Below, in pieces: positions 21,781 to 31,246 of a DNA stretch of 64,000 nucleotides. Both the position numbers and the translations under genes were made by a program. The DNA is from Escallonia rubra. Taxonomy: Eukaryota; Streptophyta; Magnoliopsida; Escalloniales; Escalloniaceae. The notes under the pieces are model-generated. The model made no database searches, was not told where the DNA came from, and saw nothing but the letters and a program-made list of their open reading frames with translations. Position 1 is the first letter of the stretch. The number at the start of each line of letters is the position of its first letter. Location of the stretch: NCBI GenBank assembly GCA_033065855.1, contig JAVXUO010001489.1, positions 620,001-684,000 of the forward strand. Reading direction: 5' to 3'.

Positions 21781-22127
21781 ATTGTAGGAAGTGGGCGATG
21801 CCTCATCCCTCTACGTTCTTTCAGTGATGACAAGGTTCTCATCCCTGCTCCGTAAAGATAACTCCTTAAAGAGACGAGGTGTTTTGTGATAAGAGGTTCA
21901 ACCTTAAATACTTAATTGGACATAGACAGCATTTTGAAACCTGCAGGTATATGCACTTACATTTGCCTGTTATGGAAAATGTGCTTGCATACATATTAAT
22001 CCTTGATTGGAATTTTGATGTCAAAGGAAGTAGATTCGCGGTATACGTGGAGGTGTCACAAGGAAAGTCATCCGAATCAGAAGTCAAGTATGATTGTGTG
22101 AGACAAAGCAACGGCGAAAAAAGGGCA
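21781..22127. other. Unassigned stretch with an 85-codon frame
   Basis: 21879-22136 is open (plus strand) but without known motifs, start context or splice signals that convince me. Probably chance or transposon-derived. Confidence 0.25.
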
Positions 22128-22385
22128 AAGACCTAGTTAGTGATTTTTTGTCTTATGACGTTGAAATTCATTTTGTCAAAAATATGTTTTTGGGTGAGAA
22201 ATGTGATATATTTGTCTGAATGTTAAAAAGAGCGTTGTACATGTATTTTTTTTGCTCTCGGCTTGACTATGTTTTGGACCCTCCTTCCTTTAAAGGTCGA
22301 ATTTTGGACAATTTTCGCAACCGGTTATTGACCATGATCATATTCTGGATTTATCGTAAGCTCAGAATATGATCATGGTCAATAA
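22128..22385 (+). repeat. Direct repeat, copy 1 (partner at 23907-24178)
   Basis: Starts ACCTAGTTAGTGATTTTTTG and matches 23907-24178 almost throughout, including 'ttgctctcggcttgactatg'. The two copies bracket about 1.5 kb that contains hAT-like ends ('gtttgacaa', 'tgttgtcaaacagaa') and a possible transposase tail. Copy 1 ends in a perfect hairpin. Confidence 0.8.
22325..22385. repeat. Perfect 23-bp inverted repeat (hairpin)
   Basis: Arms 22325-22347 and 22363-22385 are perfectly complementary (core GACCATGATCATATTCTG) around a 15-base spacer. In the partner repeat at 23907-24178 only the right arm is kept; the left arm is replaced by diverged sequence, so the symmetry is specific to copy 1. 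Confidence 0.85.
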
Positions 22386-23285
22386 TATTCGTACTACCGT
22401 ACAAAGACTGGGGTGTTTCAGAAGCTTTTTTTCACTGGGGTGGTTTGACAATATTCGCACTGCCGTTTGACAAGCTTTTTTTCACCTCTTTTTTGGCCCA
22501 GTTTTTAAATTTCTGAGAGAGCCCAAAAAACTGGGGTGTCCTCTTGTACTCATATCATATCTTGAGGTTGATTTTTACCTTATTCCATGTATTCTTAACG
22601 TGTAGTCTCTCTCTCTCTCTCTCTCACTCTCATTCTGTACTTCCCAAAACATGGAATCGAGTCTATAGGGTAGAATTGTAGACTACTGAAAATTGCATAA
22701 AGTTTAGACTTTATTGGAAATTGGTATATGCTGGCCCCCATAGCTATCTCATTGTTGATTTGAACAAATCCCGAGCAAAGCAAGTTGTAGCAGCCTGTGG
22801 CTTGATAAGAATCACCCGGTCATTTTGCAAAATTTTCACGCACAATTATCTTAGGTAAACTACATAGGAAAAAGTTAACCCCAAAATGAGCGACTGGAAG
22901 CATGATAACTTACAGTCCAGTAGATAAAAAGCCTGGTGTTGCTATCCCCATATAAATCTGGGCTGATCTGTTTGAGGAGACAAAGCACGAATTGGGAATT
23001 CAACTGGTACAGTCACATTTCAATTATTGGGATCTAGTTTAAAGAAGTCACAGCTATGTAGACTTATGTAGAGGAGCAGGATTCAACCGTGTACTGATGC
23101 ATTAAAATTGTTTTAGGAGTTTTTGAATTTGAGGGTTACTGCATTTTTTCTTCTGTGCTGATTACCCATAGTTTATTTTAATCTTGTGTGATTAGATATC
23201 ATCTCAGTGTTCTTCTGTGCTAGCTCAGTGATTAGATATCATCTCAGTGATTTTAATCTTGTGTTTCTTTTGATAATATGGAAGG

Positions 23286-23498
23286 TTGAGAGTGAGGAAC
23301 TATCAATGGTTCAGAGTTGGTATTCGAGGTGATCCGGATTTTCTGAATTTTGCGAGGAAAGATATGATTATTGACGGTGCTCAGATCGACGGGTCACAAG
23401 ATCAAAATCAAATGTATTTAAGTAACCTTCAACTGCAAAACAGAATGGCGGAAGCTAGAGACCGCATTGCTGCAAAATTTTGGAATCACAGACGTTGA
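23286..23498 (+). pseudogene. Possible transposase C-terminal remnant (PIF/Harbinger-like?)
   Basis: Seventy codons ending QNRMAEARDRIAAKFWNHRR before TGA. The pattern 'xxRDxIAxxxWN' followed quickly by a stop is what PIF/Harbinger (HARBI1/ALP1-like) transposases look like at their C-terminus. The upstream part (FRVGIRGDPDFLNFARKD) is not recognised. Short duplicated sentences around GATTAGATATCATCTCAGTG (23193-23250) precede it. Weak evidence. Confidence 0.3.
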
Positions 23499-23906
23499 TT
23501 TTTACTGTTGAGATTCCTCGGTTTATACCACTTGAATCAAGAATTAGGAATGTAAACCATTGTAATATATTTGTTTAATTATGTTTAATTGTGTGTAAGA
23601 CATCATTGTAATGTATTTGTTTAATTATTTGTAAGACATTATTGTAATACATTTGGAGAATTATGTTTAATTATGTGTAAGACATTGTAATATATCGGTT
23701 CAATTATGTTTAATTATGTTAAAATAAAAAAAAACCCCAAAGAGCTTTCCTGTCAACAAAAAAAAAACTGAAAACTAACCGTATTACCAAACAGACCCTG
23801 GGGGGTTATCAAACACTCACTTGTTTTTGTAAAAAAAATAAAAAATTAAGCTGTTCTTAATTTTTTTTTAAAAAAAAAAACTGGAAAAAAAAAGTGTTGT
23901 CAAACA

Positions 23907-24178
23907 GAACCTAGTTAGTGATTTTTTGTCTTATGATGTTGAAATTTATTTTGTCAAAAATATGTTTTTGGGTGAGAAATGTGATGTATTTGTCTGAATG
24001 TTAAAAAGAGCATTGTACATGTATTTTTTTTGCTCTCGGCTTGACTATGTTTTGGACCCTCCTTTAAGGGTCGAATTTTGGACAATTTTCGGAACTGGTT
24101 TTTGGACCGTTATAGGCATGTGATTCTGGATTTATCTTAAGCTCAGAATATGATCATGGTCAATAATATTCGTACTGT
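23907..24178 (+). repeat. Direct repeat, copy 2
   Basis: Partner of 22128-22385. Preceded by A-rich DNA ending TTGTCAAACAGAACC, and followed directly by the next duplicated stretch at 24179. Confidence 0.8.
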
Positions 24179-24500
24179 TGTTACTTTTGTGAAAAAGTAT
24201 TGCTTTGCGAGTTATCTCATTTTAGTTATGGTTAGAGAAATTTGAATTGTAACAGTTATTTGTAAAAGATACTTTTGTAATAGAGTAAATTGCACCAATG
24301 GCCACTGAACTATGACCACGTTTTCACTTAAGTCACCCAACTTTATTTTATGTCATTTTGGCCACTGGACTCTCAAATCTGTCCGATTTAACCACTCCAT
24401 CAGCCGGTGTTAAATTTTCTCCGTTAAAGGGTCACGTGCCGCTCACATGACCCTTCAAAGCAGGGGCAAAACCGTCAATCCCCATCAAATCTCTCTTTTT

Positions 24501-24545
<45 letters not shown>

Positions 24546-24917
24546 TTCTTCTCTTTCTTTCCCTCTCTGCTATCAGATTTGTCGTCCCCACAAGACAAGC
24601 TCCACCATCATCGGCGCCGCTTATACCGCACTTCACTTCCACCATCATGGAGTTCACTATCGTGGCCCGTCGGTGATGACAAAGCGTCATCGGTGATGAC
24701 AAAGCATCGGTGATGACAAAGCGTCATCAGCGCCGCTCTTCTAGACTTGCACCATTACGCCGTCGGTGATGCCGCTGCTCTTCTTCCACCAAAGGGAATC
24801 GACAGTGATGCCGCTGCTTTTGTGAAAAAGTATTGCTTTGCGAGTTATCTCATTTTAGTTATGATTAGAGAAATTTGAATTGTAACAGTTATTTGTAAAA
24901 GATATTTTTGTAATACA
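24179..24917. repeat. 100-bp direct repeats flanking a MULE-like end and a (CT)n tract
   Basis: 24184-24291 and 24819-24917 are near-identical (TTGCTTTGCGAGTTATCTCA and following, two differences seen). Between them: a MULE-type terminal sequence starting near 24292 (AGTAAATTGCACCAATGGCC, with the typical 'cactgaactatgaccacg' wording), a (TC)n run at about 24505-24534, and small tandem copies of GATGACAAAGC at 24676-24730. The second MULE end is absent, so this may be a one-ended remnant trapped in a tandem duplication. Confidence 0.55.
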
Positions 24918-25496
24918 ATGATAGATTTTTGGCGCGGCGGGTTGTGTTCGGTGCCGGGGGCATGCTCAATGGCGATAGAGCGGGGGTGCGGTGAATGAGT
25001 GTTGTGCTGGGGCACGCTAACATGGCAACATCGCATGGGTGCGGCAGAGCATAGCAAGAGGTGGCACTCAGAGGCAGTCTAGCATTGCGGCACTCCGCCA
25101 GCGCACTTTCGCGACATGGTGATGGGCACAGTGGAGGGGGCAAGTGGTGGGCATTATGCCGAGGGCACGTAGTACGCGGTCAGGCATTACGACATTTGGT
25201 TGCTGCGATAAAGGTCATAGAGCTAGAAGCTCCTAAAGGAGAAGAGAGACTGAGGGTAAGCAAGGTACCCCGAGGAAAGACCAAAGGACAATCAAGGAGC
25301 CCCCAAGGGTAGGAGAGACCAATAGGATAAGAAGAAGCCCTCAAGGAGAGTAAGTAGTTGACCCTCATACATTGAAAGAAAGTGGCTCTGGCCAACACCA
25401 TCAACCCCCCCCCCCCCCCAAAATCGGATTCAAAGGGAGAGGCTCTGGTTTTGGGCACGCTGATGCCAACACAAAAAGAGGAGTTTTTTGGTGACG
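24918..25496. other. Gene-free spacer with homopolymer C run
   Basis: GC-rich stretch without recognisable gene; a run of about 14-16 C at about 25405-25420. The right edge (25497-25508) is the left target duplication of the LINE. Confidence 0.4.
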
Positions 25497-26255
25497 AAGG
25501 AAGGACACGATGTTTGATAACTTTGCAATTGCATCGAGAAAGCACTGTTGTGTCGAATTCTCTCTCACCTTGACAGCACCCTTCCCTTTATTCCTGTTCA
25601 TCTCCTGCCACACTTCCCCTTTTAGAAAATAACCTTTTCCATCTAGGGTTCACATGTATCCACAGCTTGGCTTCTCAACCTTTACTCTGTCTATCTAACC
25701 TTCCTTACTTTTACTCCCCTTGGATCACCTTTTAGTACCTGTCTGCCTTTATCCCCACCTTTGTGTCTCACATGGCTGACCCGTTCCACTATGACGGGAA
25801 TCTTGTCGCGGAGGAGAATTTGGACTTACGCACGTTCATGCTTCCGCTCAATCCCACTCTTGTCCATAACCGACGTGTGGGGAAAGACTGTGTCTTGATA
25901 GGTAAATTCATTGACTTCCAATCCTTTTCTGAAAAGAAAATCCAAAGCCGGGTCAACGAATGTTGGCTTTTGAATGGCCCTGTTCGCGTCAACAAGCTTC
26001 CCACTGTTTTCCTCTTTACTTTCTCTTCTTCGGCTGAAGCCAGGCTAGTGTGCACTAATGGCCCTTGGAATTTTTTTGGTGCACTCCTCGTACTTCAACC
26101 TTGGTTTCCTCATGTCATTTACTCCTCTATTAAATTCCCAACTGTCGACTTATGGATGAGGATCCACAACGTCCCGAGTGACTGCTATATTTACTCTCTT
26201 GCGGAACTGATAGGCGATGTCGCTGGAACTCTTCTTGCCATTGATTGGTCCGCAC

Positions 26256-27122
26256 CAGTGTTGTTAAAGGCGCGCCTAGGCGCAAGGCGCGGCTAGGCTC
26301 GCACTCAGCGCCTCGCCTAGGCCTAGGCGCAGCGCGTTCAAGAAGGCGCACGCCTAGTGAGCCTAGGCGCCTGGGCGCCAGGCGCGCACGGTGGTGGAGG
26401 CGCAAATCCAGGCGCGTTGGCTGAACAGAATGGGTGGTCGGCAGCAGCGTTTGCTTGATGGTGCCTTCAGTGGAAGCACGAAAGCGCCGGCAATAGAGTT
26501 GACAGAATAAAGCAGCGGCTGGAGTTGCTCGCCGGGGATGGGGCTGCTGTGAGTTGGTCGGCGATGGGGCTGCCAACTAGAGTTGGCGCCGGTGATGGCG
26601 ATCCACGACGACTTGGTGGTGGCGGTTGAATTTTTTGGAGGGTCGCGGTGGTGGTCGACGTACCCGTGGCCGGAGTTAATCGCCGGCGATGGAGAGTGGC
26701 TGGCCGTGGAGCAATCGGAGACGGGAGCTGTGCTGCCCAATTAGGGTCGGCTGTCCTATCTCTTTCCCTCTTCCTGACTTCTCTTCCTCTTCTCTCTTTT
26801 TTTACTTACTCCTTTTATCTTATTCTCTTTTCTTTTACTCCTTTTATCTTATTCTCTTTTTTTTACTCCTTTTATCTTATTCTCTTTTGTTTTACTCCTT
26901 TTATCTTATTCTCTTTTTTTTACTCCTTTTATCTTACTCCTTTGAAATTTTGTTAATTGTAATGTTCTTTTTTTTTTTACATAATTTATTATTTTTGTGT
27001 ATTATTATTATTATTTATTTATTTATTTTAATATTGCGCCTCGCTTCGAAAAGGCGCGCGCCTGCGCCTAGGCTCCAGAGACCTTTTGCGCCTTAGGTGC
27101 GCCTGCGCCTTTAACAACACTG
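26256..27122. mobile_element. hAT element nested in LINE ORF1
   Basis: Perfect terminal inverted repeats: CAGTGTTGTTAAAGGCGC at the left and GCGCCTTTAACAACACTG at the right. Eight-base flanks GTCCGCAC (26248-26255) and GTCCACAC (27123-27130) differ at one base, as expected of an aged 8-bp hAT target duplication. Both subterminal regions are packed with GGCGC and GCCTAGGC motifs, probable transposase-binding clusters. No transposase is encoded; 867 bp. Confidence 0.93.
26807..26945 (+). repeat. 28-29 bp tandem repeat inside the nested hAT
   Basis: TACTCCTTTTATCTTATTCT recurs at 26807, 26836, 26864, 26893 and 26921, with a truncated unit at 26935, interrupted only by variable T runs. Pyrimidine-rich on the plus strand. 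Confidence 0.9.
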
Positions 27123-29054
27123 GTCCACACCACGTGTGACGAACACTGATTACTTCCGTATTAAGGTGAGAGTTCCGGTGGATCTCCCCCTTCTTCCAGC
27201 TGTTTTTCTCTCCCTGCTCGATGGCCTTGGATGGACCCTACTTCGTTGCAGCTATGAAAAAATATTCAGGACCTATTTCTGTTGTGGACGTATTGGACAT
27301 GATAATATTTCTTGCCACGCTGACTTATCTGAGGTGGTAGCCTTACTTGCTCGTCGAAATGCCGGATTACCAGGTCCGCAGGTGCATCTGGTCTACCACT
27401 TACATGGCCAGCCTATGTTTGCATTCCCTCTGCGCGTATTGCCAAACTTTGATTGGAACCGATCATCCCGAATCTCAATCTACACAGACCATGACGGCTC
27501 ACATTTGAATCATTTTTATGATGCGTTTTCCCCCGCTCATTCAGCTGCGTCTAGCGATGACTTTTTCTTTGCAACTGCTACTGCGTCTTTCCACTCCGAC
27601 GCCGAATCAGATTTTAATGTATCGGTGGCATCCAGCTCTAACAATGGGGTTATTGATCCGATGGAAGAAGTTGACAATCCAAATGAAGTGGTTGCGGTTT
27701 GGCCTCCACAGGAGGTGATGCCACCACCTGCGAAACAGTTTGCAAACGAAATGGAGGTAAACATTGAGAATGAAGTGATAGTAGACCATGTTGTAGAGGA
27801 AGGCATGAATGATCTGGGCAACCATATGGTGGAGGAAATTGAAGATTGGCTCATGGCTCTAACGCCGGAAGAATCCGAATCTTTATCTGTGAACGCTTCG
27901 TCTAATGACCCCGATGAACAAAGCTTAGCAGGTTATTCAGCCAATGACAACTCGTCTGCAAGCTCTAACGCCGGCCCTATTTCGGCTAATGCTGAACCGC
28001 CGGTAAGGGAGAATGAATCCCATCACGTCCACGCGCCGACAGCTTTATTGCCTCTAGAAGACCAAATCTGGGCAACAGATCCTACCATATCTTCTCACAA
28101 CCCACTTGCAACATACGCCTCTCTTCCACCTGCCACGTCTCCCTCCTTCCAGCCACTTGACCCATCTGTACTTGAGTTTGCAAGCTGTCCCAGATATGCA
28201 ATATCTCATAACTCACCAACCATCCCTGTTTTCTCTTCAAAAAATCTGCCAATGAATTTGGGTGGGCCAATCATTGATTTGGAGCAAACCGCGAACCTAC
28301 CTTTACCTTGTGACTCGAACCTTTGGAACAAAGTAGCTGGGCCTGGCCCTTTGTTCTTCAATACCAACCTTAACATACATAGCCTTCTCATGGGCCTATC
28401 TGCAGTTGGGCGTCACTTCCTGTTAAGCCCAAAGCCTCCCCTAAATCTACCAAATGAGTTTGCTTCCCCTGGGCCTTCACCAAACACTTCCCCCACGCCA
28501 TGGCAGGCTCTTCAAAGTCATGCCTCCAGCTCTGCATCTCCTCTACAGGTGGTCATCTCGAATCAAGGTATCAACACGACAAGAAGTTTTAATCTGCCAA
28601 TGCAAGGTGGTACGCCTCCCTTGTCTCTGCCCCAGCAAATTCTGCTTCAACAGATGCCGAGTGCCTCGGCATCCCTTCCTGATGGATGTCGCCGCCCCCT
28701 GGAAGAAATAGCTGAACACCAGATGATGGACCATATGCTTTTGAACATTGAAAAAATACGCAGGGACCTCATACTGGCAATTTATGTTCCTTCCCCTTTT
28801 AAACTTGCTCATCTTGTAGATGATCCTCCCCTGCAGGAATCAACTGATACCATGCTTCCTCAAGCGCCGACTGGGATTAATGACATCCCTCGGTTATCTG
28901 GCACTTGGTTATTGGCCCCTAACTATGAATCAGATGATGACAACATTATGGAAGGTCATGCTGGACCTCCTGCTACTTCTCAACAAATGAAACGTAGCTA
29001 TGAAACTGATGTGCTCTCAGGCGATAGTCCCAAGGAGAAAAAACACCGAGCTTC

Positions 29055-29245
29055 TACCTCGGCACCACCTTCCTCTCTTCTTCTCTTTATTCTTCTTCTC
29101 TTCTTCTTCTCATCTCTTTCTTCTCTTCTTCTTCTCATCTCTTTCTCTCTCTTCTTCTTCTTCTTCTCTTTCTTCTGCTTCTTCTTCTTCTTCTCCTCTC
29201 TCTCTCTCTCTCTCTCTCTTTTCTTCTTCTTCACTTTTTCCTCCC
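29055..29245 (+). repeat. TTC/TCTT microsatellite in the LINE
   Basis: A TCTTCT/TTCTTC-dominated stretch about 170 bp long, ending in (TC)n at about 29197-29219. It lies between ORF1 and the ORF2 tail, exactly where the reverse transcriptase should be, and may mark the deletion point. Confidence 0.9.
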
Positions 29246-29249
29246 TCAG

Positions 29250-29450
29250 ATGTCGGGATCTGAAGACATACTGGATACGGTGGCACCTATCCTCTATGAC
29301 TTTTGCCACCTTTTGACTCAATTTCATCAGTTCAGTATCCATAGGGCTGGACCACACGCTCAGACAGAAGCACGATCGTTAGCTCGTTTTGCCTGTCAGG
29401 CTCGCATACCCGTCTATCAGGATTGGGTAAGTAACGCCTTGCGCAGCTGA
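29250..29450 (+). pseudogene. ORF2 C-terminal tail of the LINE (RNase H-like)
   Basis: Sixty-six codons: SGSEDILDTVAPILYDFCHL, then LTQFHQFSIHRAG and ARSLARFACQARIPVYQDW, ending in TGA. The same pattern occurs at 61679-61906 in a second insertion (EAISAIAAPILYDICQICTY), so this is a shared LINE segment. It resembles the end of plant L1 RNase H domains, where an 'ilyDi..l...F' helix precedes 'A..LA.fA'. The 3' untranslated region and poly(A) follow. Confidence 0.6.
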
Positions 29451-29677
29451 GGATCATCAGATATCAGATATGATGGAGTTTTTTTGTAGAGTCCCTTGTG
29501 GGTAGTATCTTTGCTTAAATTCTGTTTCTACTGTTTATTACTACTTTTATTCTGGCGGTAACTCACACTCAGAAATGGTTCTGTAAAGCCTTAAGGCTGC
29601 AAACTTCATTTCCTGTATCTTTATCTCTATCAATGCAATTCTCTTATTACCACAAAAAAAAAAAAAAGGAAGGACAC

Positions 29678-29935
29678 ATGACTTGGAGAGTGTGCCTTGA
29701 GTTTACCAATCGATAACATTGAACTTTGACCATTAAATATTTGTTAACATGTCAAGCAAGTGGAACCCAAGAGCAGTTAAAGGTGTGTAAGCAGGATGAG
29801 CTAGCAACAGATTTCATGGCTTATATGACTAACTCGTATAAACCCTAATTTCCTCATTCTTCTTATGTATACAGTCTTGGTTAAATTAAAAATAACTTTA
29901 TGAAGTTTACAAATGTTGGCAAATAAAAACTCAAT
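29678..29935. other. Short spacer
   Basis: Nothing recognised between the LINE and the MULE; AT-rich. Confidence 0.4.
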
Positions 29936-29944
29936 TACCTTTTA

Positions 29945-31237
29945 GGGGTAAATGCACTTTACCCCCCTATACTTTAAGGCGGTTGCACTATATCCCCCCC
30001 CTACTTTAAAACGTTGAACTAAACCCCCCTGAACTCATCAAAACTGGGCAAAATGGAACGGCCGTAACTGAGATTGCTGAAATGTCACAACTACTCTTAT
30101 TTTAAATAGAACTGAAAATCCTCTCAAACCATTTGGGGTGGGTGAAGGGAGAATGGAGAGAAGAGCAAGGAGCAGTGGCGGTGGTGGCGGCGCCGGCGGC
30201 GCCGCGGGTGGCGAGAGGAGAGAAGCGGAAGGAAGAGAGGGGGGGTCAGTGTCGCCGACAGGGGGAGGGGGACTGACTGCATAACGGGGTTGTTATGATA
30301 GCGGGGCTGTTACGGCAGCGGGGCGCGGGGGGAGGGAGGGGAGATGAAGTGAAGAGGAAGGAAGAGAGAGTGAGGGGGTTGACGTCACTGATGGCAGGGA
30401 AGGGGCTGCCAGCGGAGAGCTCGGTTGTTGTGGCAGCGAAGGGCGGGGGAGAGAAGAGGAAAGAAGAGAGATGGAGGGGGTTGGCGTCGCCGATGGCAGG
30501 GAAGGGACTGCCGGCGGAGAGCTCGGCAGTGGAGGACGGGGGAAAGAAGAGGAAGGAAGAGGGTGGGTCGGTGTCGTCGACGGGGGGAGGGGGGCTGCCA
30601 GCAGAGAATGGAGCGCCGGCGTGAAATGCCCGAAGGAGGGTTGGCGGCGCATGGATAGAGATTAGGGTTTTCAGTGGAAAAAATTAGGGCTTGGGAAGGG
30701 CACGGTCAGGTCGGGTCGGGTCAAGTGGGCATGGAGCAGGTCGAATTTGGGTCGGCCTGTGACTGTGAGGAAGTGCCAAAGAGGTCGGGCGCGGGTCGGG
30801 GCGTATGGGTTCGGGTATACCCACTGGATTTTTGAAATAAAAATTTGAAAATTCAAAATTTCAGAATAATTTTTTTTTTTTTGGTTTTGTTTTGTGGTTG
30901 CCCTTTAAAAGGAAGGTTTGCGAATGAATTGAAATAAAAATGGTCACCTTTTGTAAAATTTTTAGGGTTTGCAAATGGAGTGAAATGAAATTGGTGATTT
31001 TTTGGGTGATTTTTTACAAGTCTTAAGCACTTTATTGGGTCAAAGGGGTAGTTTCGTCTTAAAAATGTAGGATCTGGGCGCCAAACACTTCCCGCCCAAA
31101 AATTGTGTTAACTTGGATGGAAACCGTCCATTTTGCCCAGTTTTGATGAGTTCAAGGGGGTTTAGTTCAACTTTTTAAAGTAGGGGGGGCATAGTGCAAC
31201 CGCCTTAAAGTATAGGGGGGTAAAGTGCATTTACCCC
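29945..31237. mobile_element. Non-autonomous MULE with 9-bp TSD
   Basis: TACCTTTTA is found at 29936-29944 and 31238-31246. Inverted ends of about 110 bp (GGGGTAAATGCACTTTACCC on the left; its complement at 31130-31237 on the right) enclose a G+A-rich interior. In the interior a unit of about 102 bp with a GGCAGGGAAGGGRCTGCC core occurs about 2.5 times at 30340-30600, reading through in one frame as repeated LMAGKGLPAESS, but without resemblance to a known protein. The right half has GGTCGGGTCGGG-type repeats. No transposase. Confidence 0.9.
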
Positions 31238-31246
31238 TACCTTTTA

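Larger units (their letters stand above)
25772..29316 (+). pseudogene. LINE ORF1 (DUF4283, CCHC zinc knuckle), split by a nested hAT
   Basis: ATG at 25772 (MADPFHYDGN). The first part is a DUF4283 domain: LIGKFIDFQSFSEKKIQS, then VFLFTFSSSAEARLV, NGPWNFFGALLVLQPW and FPTVDLWMRIHNVP. It breaks at 26255 where the hAT enters and resumes at 27131. Joined without the hAT and one 8-bp target copy, codons run WSAP-RVTNTDYFRIKVRVP in frame. A CCHC-type knuckle follows (CCGRIGHDNISC). The long, Ser/Pro/Asn-rich middle is typical of plant L1 ORF1. The frame then enters the (TTC)n microsatellite and ends at 29316, so the native C-terminus is probably lost. Uninterrupted length would be 889 residues. ORF1 proteins bind RNA and form the LINE particle. 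Confidence 0.8.
25509..29665 (+). mobile_element. LINE retrotransposon lacking most of ORF2, full 5' end
   Basis: Bounded by AAGGAAGGACAC at 25497-25508 and 29666-29677 (12-bp target duplication) and ending in a poly(A) tract just before the second copy. It contains a 5' leader, an ORF1 with DUF4283 and a CCHC knuckle, a (TTC)n tract and, at 29250-29450, a stretch that matches the C-terminal RNase H-like tail of ORF2. Endonuclease and reverse transcriptase are missing, so the copy is non-autonomous. A hAT element is nested at 26256-27122; without it the LINE would be about 3.3 kb. Confidence 0.85.

Noticed and set aside
22128..24178. LTR retrotransposon with 260-bp LTRs
   Set aside because: No primer-binding site, polypurine tract, TG..CA ends or gag/pol between the repeats, and internal transposon ends belong to other families.
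30293..30658. Ser/Pro-rich or Gly/Lys-rich coding gene in the MULE interior
   Set aside because: Repeats give open frames on both strands; nothing resembles a protein family.
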